Source: Spisula solida
Lineage: Eukaryota > Mollusca > Bivalvia > Venerida > Mactridae
Direction: 5' to 3'
DNA length: 64,000 bases
Assembly (NCBI GenBank): GCA_947247005.1
Contig: OX365946.1
Location: 6,332,453-6,396,452, forward strand
Part shown: positions 55,040 to 64,000 of the stretch, piece by piece
How positions within the stretch are numbered: the first letter of the stretch is position 1
Layout of the letters: each line of letters begins with the position of its first letter
Made by a program: the position numbers and the translations under genes
Notes under the pieces: model-generated
Databases searched by the model: none
What the model saw: the letters and a program-made list of their open reading frames with translations, nothing else
Told to the model about the DNA's origin: nothing

Positions 55040-55330
55040 CTGGAGCCCGTGCTATCAAATAGCGCTGTCGGGCGTTTTACTACGTCAATGTAACGACATG
55101 ATACCAGCGAGCAGCGCTCCCCGACAGCATACCTATTCTCAGCACATTGCTAGGCGAGCGCTACCGAGCGCCTTCTTGTACATCAGTCTGCTTTCCGCGA
55201 CCGCTCGCCGGTACCATACATAGTTTTTGCTTCGTCCGCTACGTAGCACTTTTTAAGCAAGCCGTTTCATAGCATAGCGCCATCGGGTACTCGCTAGCTG
55301 CACTAGTGACTGCACTAGCTGTCTTAATGC
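55040..55330. other. CpG-dense, GC-rich patch of unknown nature
   Basis: GC and CpG content jump here (GCGCTGTCGGGCG, GCGAGCAGCGCTCC, GCGAGCGCTACCGAGCGCC) relative to neighbours. Short inverted matches (CGCTGTCGGG near 55063, CCCGACAG near 55119) suggest a repeat. No frame or RNA family recognised. Confidence 0.4.
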
Positions 55331-56345
55331 TTGAAATTACATGAAAATAATCATCTTGATTTTCTTTAGTTGACAACAATTTCGAATATATTGTAAGTTT
55401 TCATCTTGTTTTCCTACTTCCTATCGAATAGGAAACTACAAAATGGTAGTGAATAAGATCCCTTGTTCACAAAGATTTAGTTTTCATGATCAGGCTTAAG
55501 CTAAAACTCAAATTTTATCATAAAATATGACTTTACTGTACTTTAGACCAAGACAGATCTCAATCATTCAAAACAATTTCAAAATTCTAAATCTCAGATT
55601 CAATGTTTCGAATATCATGAATAAAGCTATCTTTATGTCTTGAAATGTAAGGATATATCAATATTGTTTTCTTTGCGTAAAGAGAAATATATATTTTGTT
55701 CTGTTTTTGAAAGAAAACAAATTTGAACTTGAGCCTTATCCTGATCCTGAAAACTAATTCTTTGTATACACGGGGTGACAGTGTAGCAATACCGCGTGAC
55801 TTTGACATCACTAAAGGCTACAAATCCAAGACGAAATTTGCTTCGCTTCGAAAACCATACTGATGTCTTTGAAACATGCGCAAGTCAAAGGGGAAAATGG
55901 TAGCATCCATATCAGCTGGTGGGTCGTTTTCTCGAGCACCATTGTGACCTTGAAAAAGAAGACAGCTTGAAACTCAGAAGGTTTTTCTAACTGATATGTC
56001 AAGTTTATCCACCAGTACACAAAGTCTGACCGGCAAAAAACCCCGCAAAAACATGAATATCAAAAACAGTATATTTAGTTTATTATAATAGCATATATGA
56101 ACATGTATCAATGCATCATTCAACTAGTAGAACCACGCATATACATGCGTGGTAGAACTAAAGAAATAAAATAATTACATTTCCTTCATTTTAACTTGCA
56201 CAATTAACTAAAATACCTACATAATAATAATAATAATAAATAAGAAAACAGCACTTAGCAACAATACATAGAAGCACATATCAATGGTAACAAAGCACAA
56301 CACATGTATATACCAGGCAAAAATGAAACGTCTGGTGTATACAAA
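55331..56345. other. Non-coding, with ATA microsatellite at 56222-56242
   Basis: AT-rich. AATAATAATAATAATAAATA at about 56222 is a simple repeat. Nothing else assigned. Confidence 0.4.
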
Positions 56346-56535
56346 GGGGATAACGTATAGAACGGAAGTGATACCCCTGATGGTTTTTAAACGGTAAATT
56401 TCGTCGCTTCGTTAAGTAAATCTTGATTTTTCTTTGTTTTGTAAGACAGTATGAATGAAACCAACCAGCCCACAGTACCCAGCCCTGTCGCTATCTGCAG
56501 ACCCAAGCCTATTTTCCGTTCTATACGTTAATCCC
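56346..56535 (-). other. Exon-like open frame bounded by inverted repeats
   Basis: TAACGTATAGAACGGAA at 56351 and its reverse complement at 56513-56529 bracket ~145 bp. Within, the minus strand is open for 46 codons and ends at a TAA (56389-56387). It encodes a hydrophobic stretch (LQIATGLGTVGWLVSFILSY) followed by KTKKNQDLLNEATKFTV. It has no ATG. It could be a terminal exon, a captured gene piece in a MITE, or chance. Confidence 0.35.
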
Positions 56536-57667
56536 ATTGAAATAGTAGAATGTTTATTATGCAACTGATAGAACTCAGTAACTACACCATATATTCAGTT
56601 TAATGTTCTGATCAATAGAATCAACCCTTTATTACCAGAAACCTGGTTCTAGGGTTCTGTTAATACTAAGCATAACTTAACAGTAATAATCAACCAATGA
56701 AGCTTGCAAACGCCGTGAACAGTCCCATGTATTCAATGTTTTGCTCTTTTTTAGGCTGATTGAGAAGAAAACACGGGAAACATGCATGCTTTTGATGGCA
56801 AATGGTGGGCTTCAATTAACAGTATTTTCATTATTATTCATAAACAAATAAGATCTGGTCCCCTAAAAGTTTTTACCGTAAGAGTCAATGTCACATCGTC
56901 ATTTCCGGTGACCTTTTGTCGCAATGTTGACATTTTTGCCTACTTTTACTTTCAGTCGGGTGTGTAGCATTCGGATGCATGGAGTCTCGGTGCTGCAATT
57001 CAGTAATGTTACAGGAACGGAATATAGGGACCATGTGAATTTCACGAAGACCTGAAAAAGTGTCCGGTAGTCCTAAGGACATATGTTCTAATTCACTTTA
57101 TTCATTACAGCCTATACACCTATCATTTCTAGCACGCTATGCACGATGACTTATCGCGAGAAAAAACACCTGCAACCTATAGTGAAACCATACAATTCAA
57201 TGTGCACAACTTCTTGCGATAACCGGAAGTTGACTCGTTTTACACTGTGTTCTGGATAAAACCGTCATACCATATCTTGTGGAAGTGTTTGAGTATAATG
57301 AGCATGGAGATTCACTTATAACTGAGAAGTTGCCAACATTACATTAATTACTTAGAATGATAAATATTTATTTTATCTTTTTTATCAAGACTTATACAAC
57401 GATAACTGGGGCAGTAACCCAATAAAACATCTTCGGTGAATGATGTATTTAAGATTCCAAGTACACCTTTGTTTCTTCTATATGTATAAAGGAAAAGCTG
57501 CTGGGTGTGTGAGAATTCACGATAAAGTCAAACGATTTAGAACACGTCTGTTGCTTGGACATTGTAACACGTGTAAAAAAGAAAGAAAGATATATAGTAC
57601 GTGTCTGAAAATGATCATTAGGTAACTGCATAAGTTTATGTTTCATTCTTAGGAATAAGAAAGAGCC
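56536..57667. other. Non-coding, nothing recognised
   Basis: Only short frames without motifs. Confidence 0.3.
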
Positions 57668-57860
57668 GCTGTCGTGCTCCTGTGGTTAGTAGGCTGGGTT
57701 GGTAACCCGACTATCCGGGTTCGATTCTTGGTCGCGATAGGTCGTACCCGTCCATGTAGATTTTCCGCAGAACCTAGTGAAATTGCCGTTTCCTTGTGGA
57801 AGTGTTAGTTAGTACTCTTAACGACACAGTCCTGGACAATCCGACCTCCTGATAGAAATG
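57668..57860 (+). repeat. tRNA-derived SINE
   Basis: CTCCTGTGGTTAGTAGGCTG fits an A box and CCGGGTTCGATTCTTGG a B box 40 bp later. The body has GAAATTGCCGTTTCCTTGTGG and ends near GACCTCCTGATAG. Acceptor stem is not paired, so SINE and not a tRNA gene. Confidence 0.65.
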
Positions 57861-59782
57861 AAAATTGTTAGGAAACAGCCTTAATCCCCAATAAACATTC
57901 ACATTACAGTAAATTAGCAACGATTAATATGAGATAATCGTATGTTTCGGTTTATCATGAATGGATTAAAAACTGAAATTAACTATTAAACATGATTATT
58001 TTCAGCAATTTAACGAACATCAGTGAGATTAATTGATTTGAACGAAGGGAAATGATTATACTATAAGCCTTTCTGATTAAAAAGGTCAATGAGCACCATA
58101 TGTTATGCTTTAGTTGTACAGCGTTCAGAAACTGGTGAAGTTGAATTGAAACGAAACGCGTTGTTTGGAACATACATTTGTATTTTTAACGGTCTCCTTA
58201 TAATAATTGCTATTATTGTGTCATTGTGCTATGAAATATTGCTTATAACCAGATATTTCTCCTATATGAAATATATCCTTCCGGCTTCCGCAGCGTACTA
58301 ACGCATCTACTTGCAATTTAACACCCAATTTGGATAAGCCACCACAATTGGTACACATGTATCCCAAACTGACGGATGACACAGGATCAAGGTGTTGTAC
58401 GAGTATTTGGTCGCTAATCTCATTGAAAGAATGCTTTAAACGTAGTTGGCCTAAACAAAACGTACAATTTAAACCCAGTACAGTGTTTATAACATAAATG
58501 TAGTCATTAAATATTGTAATTCAATTGGAATTCCTACTTTGAGTGTCAGATGGACTTGAAATATATCTATATGAAAGATGTTGGTTTAGTTTATGTTACA
58601 CCTGTAACTAATATCAAGTTTTTGTTATATTTTTAAATGTAAATACAGGTTTAACGTAAACATTAACGCCAACGTCGCCTAAAAAGTGACGTGGGACATT
58701 CTGTGTGGACATCAATAATGACTTAGCATTGGCCAATTCCTTGACCAAGTAAATATAAAAATATACGCATAGATTTAGAAGAAAAGCACTATTTCGTATT
58801 CGTACATGTATTTAATCGTTTTCTTAAAACATACAACCGCCTTAGAGTTAAGAAGCTTTAAAGATCACAGGTATCACGTATTTTTAAGCTCGTGAGACCT
58901 GCGCCATTGAAAAACGAGAACAATTTGCATTGTAGTAACATTTTATCATTTTAGTTTTTTTATATTTTGATCTTGAAAAAAATACTATTTTTTATAACCA
59001 ATATGTTACATGTCCATAAGAAGTGTTTGGTGCAATTTCTTTTCCATATTCTGACTCATGAATGAAAGTTCGAAACGCGTCATTTTTTGAAATCTCTATG
59101 CCCAAAATTAACATTATTTCGTAAAATTAATTCACACGCTTGTGCCAACAGGTACATGAAGTGTGTGTATTATTTCTCTATTTTCTAACGTTTGTCGTTA
59201 TTACTTAATGAAGCAGTCGTGTTAATGCATGCGCCGTGAAGACAATTTTGAAGACTAGATAAAACTTAACGTACTTTCCCGCCCCCTTAACTGATCCAGT
59301 GATATATTGCAGATAGAGCACTATTTACCTTTCAATTTTAAGACACGCCCCTTCACTTGCCTTTGCATTTACATGTAGTCTCAATATTACAGCTGTACCG
59401 ATGTAAAACTTCACAGAAATGCTACAGCTATCATACACAATTAATGCTTCGCCCTCGATTAAAAAAGATAACCTCGTGTTAGAGTTCTCTAACTTTAATA
59501 TAGAAGTAATGAACGAGTTCATTACTTTTAATCATTTATCACAAACATTATTTACCATAATATTATGATTCTTTCTGTCCAATAATTGTGCTGTAAATTC
59601 CAATAGCCAACTACTAAGTATCATTTACGAGTGAATGCACATATTTACTATGATTGGAAGCACCTTTATTTTAATGACTTTGCCTCCGTACTAATGGGAT
59701 AGTCTAGTCAGAATAAATGGAAAACAAACATTGTTTGAATACTAGTAGCATACGCGAGTAATTTCCAATGCTGTACCATGAT
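57861..59782. other. Non-coding region downstream of receptor gene 3
   Basis: No gene, LINE or TIR pair recognised. Confidence 0.3.
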
Positions 59783-59980
59783 GCCGATGTAACATCATTA
59801 GACAGAGTGCTATTGGGTAAAGTTTGATTTTGATATTTTTTCTGTTCTATGCTACCGAGTTAGCACGAGTAGACAGAGTGTTACTGGGCGATTTTGATTT
59901 TGATGTTTTTTCTGTACTATGCTACCGAGGTAGCACGAGTAGACAGAGTGTTACTGGGCGATTTTGATGTTGTTTTAGCA
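59783..59980 (-). repeat. ~70-bp tandem duplication of the 3' coding end of receptor gene 3
   Basis: GCTACCGAGKTAGCACGAGT starts copies at 59851 and 59921 with period 70; a more diverged copy precedes at about 59771. The functional copy encodes SKSPSNTLSTRATSVA and the stop at 59917. The next copy downstream repeats SKSPSNTLSTRANSVA and its own TAG. Confidence 0.85.
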
Positions 59981-62097
59981 TACCTGGACTGTATGAGCCT
60001 TAGTACTCTTCTCGTACAAACGAAGCTGATAGAAATAAGTAATCCCTGTAATGTGTTAAATATTATAAACAGATACCACATTATTGTATTTCCAGTGAAG
60101 TTGGCTAAGAAAGCAAAGAGCCAGGTTAAACCCATAACTAACGATAATTTAAGATGAATGAAAAATGTACTAGAATTAGATTTATTTGTTGCCTTGGCGC
60201 CTTGTTGTTTAGCTTTTGTGATGTAATATACAATAAAGGCGAACGCGATGACGTCAAATAGCTTAAACAATGCCAAAGGTCCGACAAAGAATGCCAGTAG
60301 CCCATTATTAGACGAAATCCAACAAGCGCTCTCTCCATAATGAGGTTGAACTTCATCGACCGTTTCATTGGCCACCGCGAAATCGAGCACTAGGGCACTG
60401 CCAACAATAACAAGAGGAATGGACAGGCTATATACACTGTAGAGATAAAACTTTTTTGAAGAGGAACCAATTCGGTTACCGACCTCCATCATGTTTGAAA
60501 ATGCCATTAAAAGATCAAAGGCAATTACGTTCATCCAAGAGAAGGCAGCCAAGAAAAAATAATGCATCAAAACCGCAACAATCTTACATGCCACATTTGT
60601 CCCAGAGGCGAGTGGTGACAGTAAAAATAATAACTGGGATATTAATAATGAAATGCATAAAGCGACTAGTGTTTTACCCGGAACATTCAAAAGCTCTGTA
60701 AACGTAAAATAAACAATGATAGTAATTAGCAATGCTATTACAGAAATGATAAGTCCAACAAATGAAATATATCGTTCAATAGAATCACTTGCTTGTAGAA
60801 ACCGTCTATCTGGCAGTGAATAACTTGTATTTATACACAGGAAAATATTGCTTCCGTTCTTAATATACTCCGTGTCATTGTATATCTTGTTCCGGAAGAT
60901 AACTTGATTAGTTCCATTCCGGAATTCAAACTCTGTTGAATCTAGTTTACTAAGAGGGCATGTTTCCGTCACATTTGTATTATTTCCGACATTGAACTCG
61001 GAAGGTCCCTGTAATGTATTTGGCACACATTTACCTTTTATCGGAGTAGCGTTATACGGGCATATCATGTTTCTACAGACTTCTGACACCGGGTCATATG
61101 TCTCATCCTCCTCACATTCCTTAAATGGATGCAGTCCATCAAGATTCTCATCACCTGGGATAAAAAATTGTCTTTCGACCAACGTTTCTTCAGTGTTGAA
61201 ATCAACCAACATCCGAAAAGAGAAAAAATTGTCTGACATATCAGATTCTAGATGTGCGGTTCGTGTTGGAGTACACCTTAGTCCTTCTCTATCACCGTTA
61301 CACGTCGCGCAATATTCATTTTTGAACTTCATGCTGCCAGAGTAGGCTAAGAATGTCTCACCTTGCTCACAGTTCTGTTTGATACTAGTATCGTTATAAT
61401 CTACTGGACAATTTGAAATGATGTCATCTGAATGCAATGTGCAGTCACGATAAGAGGTATATTCATCCGGTGTTCCAAATGACAGTTCACAATCCGATAC
61501 ATTTTTAGCTTCAAAATCATAACACTGAAAAATGGCTTTCCAAAATTGGTATTCGTGAACATTATTACACAGTGCGCAGTGCATATTTTTGAAAACCAAT
61601 TCATGTAGCGTATTATGAGATACAACTACTTTAGATCTTGTATCGTCGAGTGATGGTTCATTTTCACAAAGTGACTTTGTTTCGTTATCCGTCCAATCAG
61701 CTGCACATTTTGTTATCAACATAATTCCTTCAATTCCAGGAATATATTCACAAGAAAATTGTTCCGCTGACACGTTTAATGGCGTCACGTTTAATGACGT
61801 CATGTTGTCGCCATACGGACAACAGTCGTTTAAAACACCACACAAATTATCACACGAACATCTTTCATAATGTGAACTAGAATTACATTGGCTATTTTCT
61901 AAGCAGTATTCAGAATCTATAAGAAAATCTAAATCCTGTTGGGGAAATGTATGTAATATTTCTTTGTAATAAGTTAAATTCGCTACATCATTAATCAACA
62001 AGTCAAGTTCGGCTCTAGCAGGCCAAATAATTAAAATAAACAAAAGCAATACCCCAATCATTGATTGCAATTTCTTCATAATGTTCAAAAGCCACAT
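59917..62097 (-). CDS. Receptor gene 3: somatomedin-B plus Methuselah/secretin-like seven-helix receptor (726 aa)
   Basis: Intronless. The frame opens at 62097 (MWLLNIMKKL), but the ATG at 62079 (MKKLQSMIGVLLLFILIIWP) aligns better with the starts of genes 1 and 2 and gives a cleaner signal peptide. Somatomedin-B Cys: C65, C71, C80, C82, C86, C92, C93, C116 (RCSCDNLCGVLNDCCPYGD). YCATCNGD and CALCNNV motifs are kept. TM1 ~443-466 through TM7 ~673-695 (FNTLQGLLIS), TM3 C504 and loop-2 C592-W593. Longer cytoplasmic tail than its paralogs, rich in Ser/Thr. It is the most divergent of the three, so it predates the split of genes 1 and 2. No GPS motif. Confidence 0.85.
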   Translation of the reverse strand: MWLLNIMKKLQSMIGVLLLFILIIWPARAELDLLINDVANLTYYKEILHTFPQQDLDFLIDSEYCLENSQCNSSSHYERCSCDNLCGVLNDCCPYGDNMTSLNVTPLNVSAEQFSCEYIPGIEGIMLITKCAADWTDNETKSLCENEPSLDDTRSKVVVSHNTLHELVFKNMHCALCNNVHEYQFWKAIFQCYDFEAKNVSDCELSFGTPDEYTSYRDCTLHSDDIISNCPVDYNDTSIKQNCEQGETFLAYSGSMKFKNEYCATCNGDREGLRCTPTRTAHLESDMSDNFFSFRMLVDFNTEETLVERQFFIPGDENLDGLHPFKECEEDETYDPVSEVCRNMICPYNATPIKGKCVPNTLQGPSEFNVGNNTNVTETCPLSKLDSTEFEFRNGTNQVIFRNKIYNDTEYIKNGSNIFLCINTSYSLPDRRFLQASDSIERYISFVGLIISVIALLITIIVYFTFTELLNVPGKTLVALCISLLISQLLFLLSPLASGTNVACKIVAVLMHYFFLAAFSWMNVIAFDLLMAFSNMMEVGNRIGSSSKKFYLYSVYSLSIPLVIVGSALVLDFAVANETVDEVQPHYGESACWISSNNGLLAFFVGPLALFKLFDVIAFAFIVYYITKAKQQGAKATNKSNSSTFFIHLKLSLVMGLTWLFAFLANFTGNTIMWYLFIIFNTLQGLLISISFVCTRRVLRLIQSRYAKTTSKSPSNTLSTRATSVA

Positions 62098-62989
62098 GTT
62101 GAAATGTTAAATTTTTTACATGTAGATTATAAACATTATCGAGTAACCTTTGATATCACTAGTCTGTCAACATACTTATATTGATAAAGTCGTACAATCC
62201 AGTACTAATTACTGCTCTCATCTATCGAACGAACACATTATTCTGGCTTAATAATATATAATTACAGCCAAAACACCAAAAACACCACATCACTGGTAAA
62301 CAATTAGTCCGTAATGCGAGAAATATGAGTTTTCCGCTTCAGCAGCGTAAACTATCCCAAGTAACCTTTACACAAGTGCGCGTAAGCCTGTAAACCACCG
62401 TCAGAATAATACTCATTGGCTATAAGTTTGTGTCAGATGCATTTATAACATTTCGCTCCTAGCTTTACAGCGTTTACAATATGTCATATTTTACATTGCC
62501 CCGGGAACATTGCAGTATTAACGATACAAATTATACGCAATCATCGACAGTCGACGTCGCTTATCAAATACATATACAGGACATATTAGTAAACGTAATT
62601 ATTACTAATACATTAACGTAATGATATATTAATTTTCGAAACACACCTTTATAAATAATTGCTTATAGTCATTATCTTCATTTTGAAGCGATTTGAACAA
62701 TAAGGATGACATGTTTTATTTCGCGTAACCCACATTGACTCACATTTACACTCGGTGACATTAAAACGCATTCTCGCAATAAAAGCCGAATATCTATTTG
62801 GTTATTTTATTTATTGAAAGCATTTTAATCATTACTAATTAGATCCATTACAAACCACCATTTACATCAATTTCCCTTTTAATTGACATAAAGGATAATG
62901 TATAGATACTGAAACTTGTTTTTAACAGAATGGTACAAAATAATCGATTTTTATTACAGTACATCATCTTTAAATTTTTCGAGTACTGA
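62098..62989. other. Upstream region of receptor gene 3
   Basis: AT-rich. A TATAAG on the minus strand (near 62180, CAATATAAGTATG) could be a TATA box, but it does not align clearly with those of genes 1 and 2. Confidence 0.3.
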
Positions 62990-63362
62990 GTATTGTAAAA
63001 TCATTTAATTTCATTGGGACAAAATTTCGTAGTTTTTGGCGAAAAGACTATTTTGTGGGACGTAATTTCAAGAATTTCGGATTTAATGTATGCGAATTTT
63101 GACCATGCCAGTTTTCATTATACGACTCATCGTACATGTATATATTAATATGTAGGTATACTATCCTAATATTAATTCTTATACCTAACTGAAGGCATTG
63201 CTGTGTTTTCAGTGCTTTGTGTTTTTTTAGTGTTTTCTGTGCTCGGCTGGTTAAGTTGAGTGCTGCCTTCCCTGTCTGACTTAATATAATCCTTATTCAC
63301 TGTAGGTCATTCATGAAATAAACGAAATTAAATCCCCCACGAATATTTATGATTTTACAGTA
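62990..63362. repeat. ACTGTAAAATCAT inverted-repeat element with nested R1 piece
   Basis: TTGTAAAATCATTTAATTTC at 62992 and the reverse complement of 63345-63362 (ACTGTAAAATCATAAATATT) with GGGGGATTTAATTTCG nearby form inverted ends of the family seen at 53112. An R1 fragment (TGTGCTCGGCTGGTTAAGTT) lies inside at 63195-63290. Confidence 0.55.
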
Positions 63363-64000
63363 TACGAATGTGAATGTGTACAATCTATGACATGTGCCTG
63401 TAACGAACTATTGATAGATAAGACGTCTGCAGGGTCCGCTACCAGTGACAGTAGTATCGGGTCTGGTCCAGGCCATCACTTACCAAAGTTTTTACAACAG
63501 TACTGGTGATCTCACTAAATCTGCTGGTTAGATAAATTGATAGATATATTTTATTCAGTACTGAATGTACATACATGGATATATAAAAAACGACATGTAT
63601 GATGAATTTTACATACGTGCACATAAATAAATAACCATGACAGGCACACCGACACTAAGGATTACACAAAAAGGATACCTCTTATTTCCATTGTAGTCCT
63701 TTTGTGATGGTGGCATGACATAGAGAGGCATTATTAAAGATATTATCTATTTTATATCACAGATAATAGGAATCAACAGTCAAATTCAGCTAAAAGACAA
63801 GTTACAGTTAAAGAAGTACCAATACTGACATACTCTATCAAACATACTTGAATGATTAAATATGTGTTAGTCCAGTGTCAGAACAATGTGACTGTGTAAT
63901 TTCCTTATTACTGAAATTATGTTGACCAGGGGTTGTATTTAATCTTGATCTTACTTGATTTAATGATACGGACAACCAATCAGATCACACCTTATTGAAC
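63363..64000. other. Non-coding window end, one possible small exon on the minus strand
   Basis: Minus-strand sequence near 63530-63483 has an acceptor-like CCAGCAG, an open 37-nt stretch and a GTAAGT donor. Too short to assign. Confidence 0.25.

Noticed and set aside
63439..63624. Minus-strand exon with acceptor and GTAAGT donor
   Set aside because: Only 37 nt would be coding and no partner exon is identifiable within the window.

Overview
This window is an AT-rich, intron-bearing and repeat-dense animal genomic segment, most likely from a bivalve mollusc. The support is: long non-coding stretches, GT-AG introns, several LINE clades, many short terminal-inverted-repeat elements, tRNA-headed SINEs, and ~145-bp and ~172-bp tandem repeats ending in GGACGAC/GGACGG runs of a kind I associate with bivalve genomes. 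No species call is possible from sequence alone.

Layout. 1-13.2 kb is a transposon nest: a 5'-truncated RTE-like LINE (-), a decayed CR1/L2-like LINE (+) split by a 2.77-kb TIR element that carries ten scattered copies of a 13-mer, a repeat cluster, then a nearly intact two-ORF CR1-type LINE (-) with an esterase-domain ORF1 and an APE-RT ORF2, lying next to an older LINE remnant. 13.2-18 kb is mostly non-coding, with a SINE remnant, a long-inverted-repeat element and a 21-bp tandem repeat. 18-23.8 kb holds a three-exon gene for a predicted secreted or membrane-tethered Arg/Glu-rich protein of about 799 residues with nine 21-residue repeats. Its introns contain an interspersed repeat, a SINE head and a tiny hAT-like MITE. 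24-33.5 kb is SINEs, tandem repeats, a 0.9-kb foldback element, LINE fragments and an element with two opposed tRNA-like sequences.

33.5-62.1 kb carries three intronless, same-strand (-) paralogous receptor genes. Each has a signal peptide, a somatomedin-B-like Cys domain, two YCAxCN motifs and a Methuselah/secretin-like seven-helix domain. They are spaced ~14.4 kb and ~7.3 kb apart. The first two are close relatives that also share upstream sequence with a TATA-like box; the third is more divergent. The spacers are filled with non-autonomous DNA elements: a PIF/Harbinger-like element with TTA duplications and dense subterminal palindromes, a hAT-like MITE with a perfect 8-bp duplication, a TTAA-flanked element, a CAG-flanked element, and pairs of smaller MITEs.

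The strongest candidates for undescribed biology are the Arg-rich 21-mer repeat protein, the somatomedin-B/Methuselah-like receptor cluster with its changing ectodomains, and the 2.77-kb element with the scattered TAACGTAGTTCAC motif. All functional statements are inference from sequence; no database search was run.
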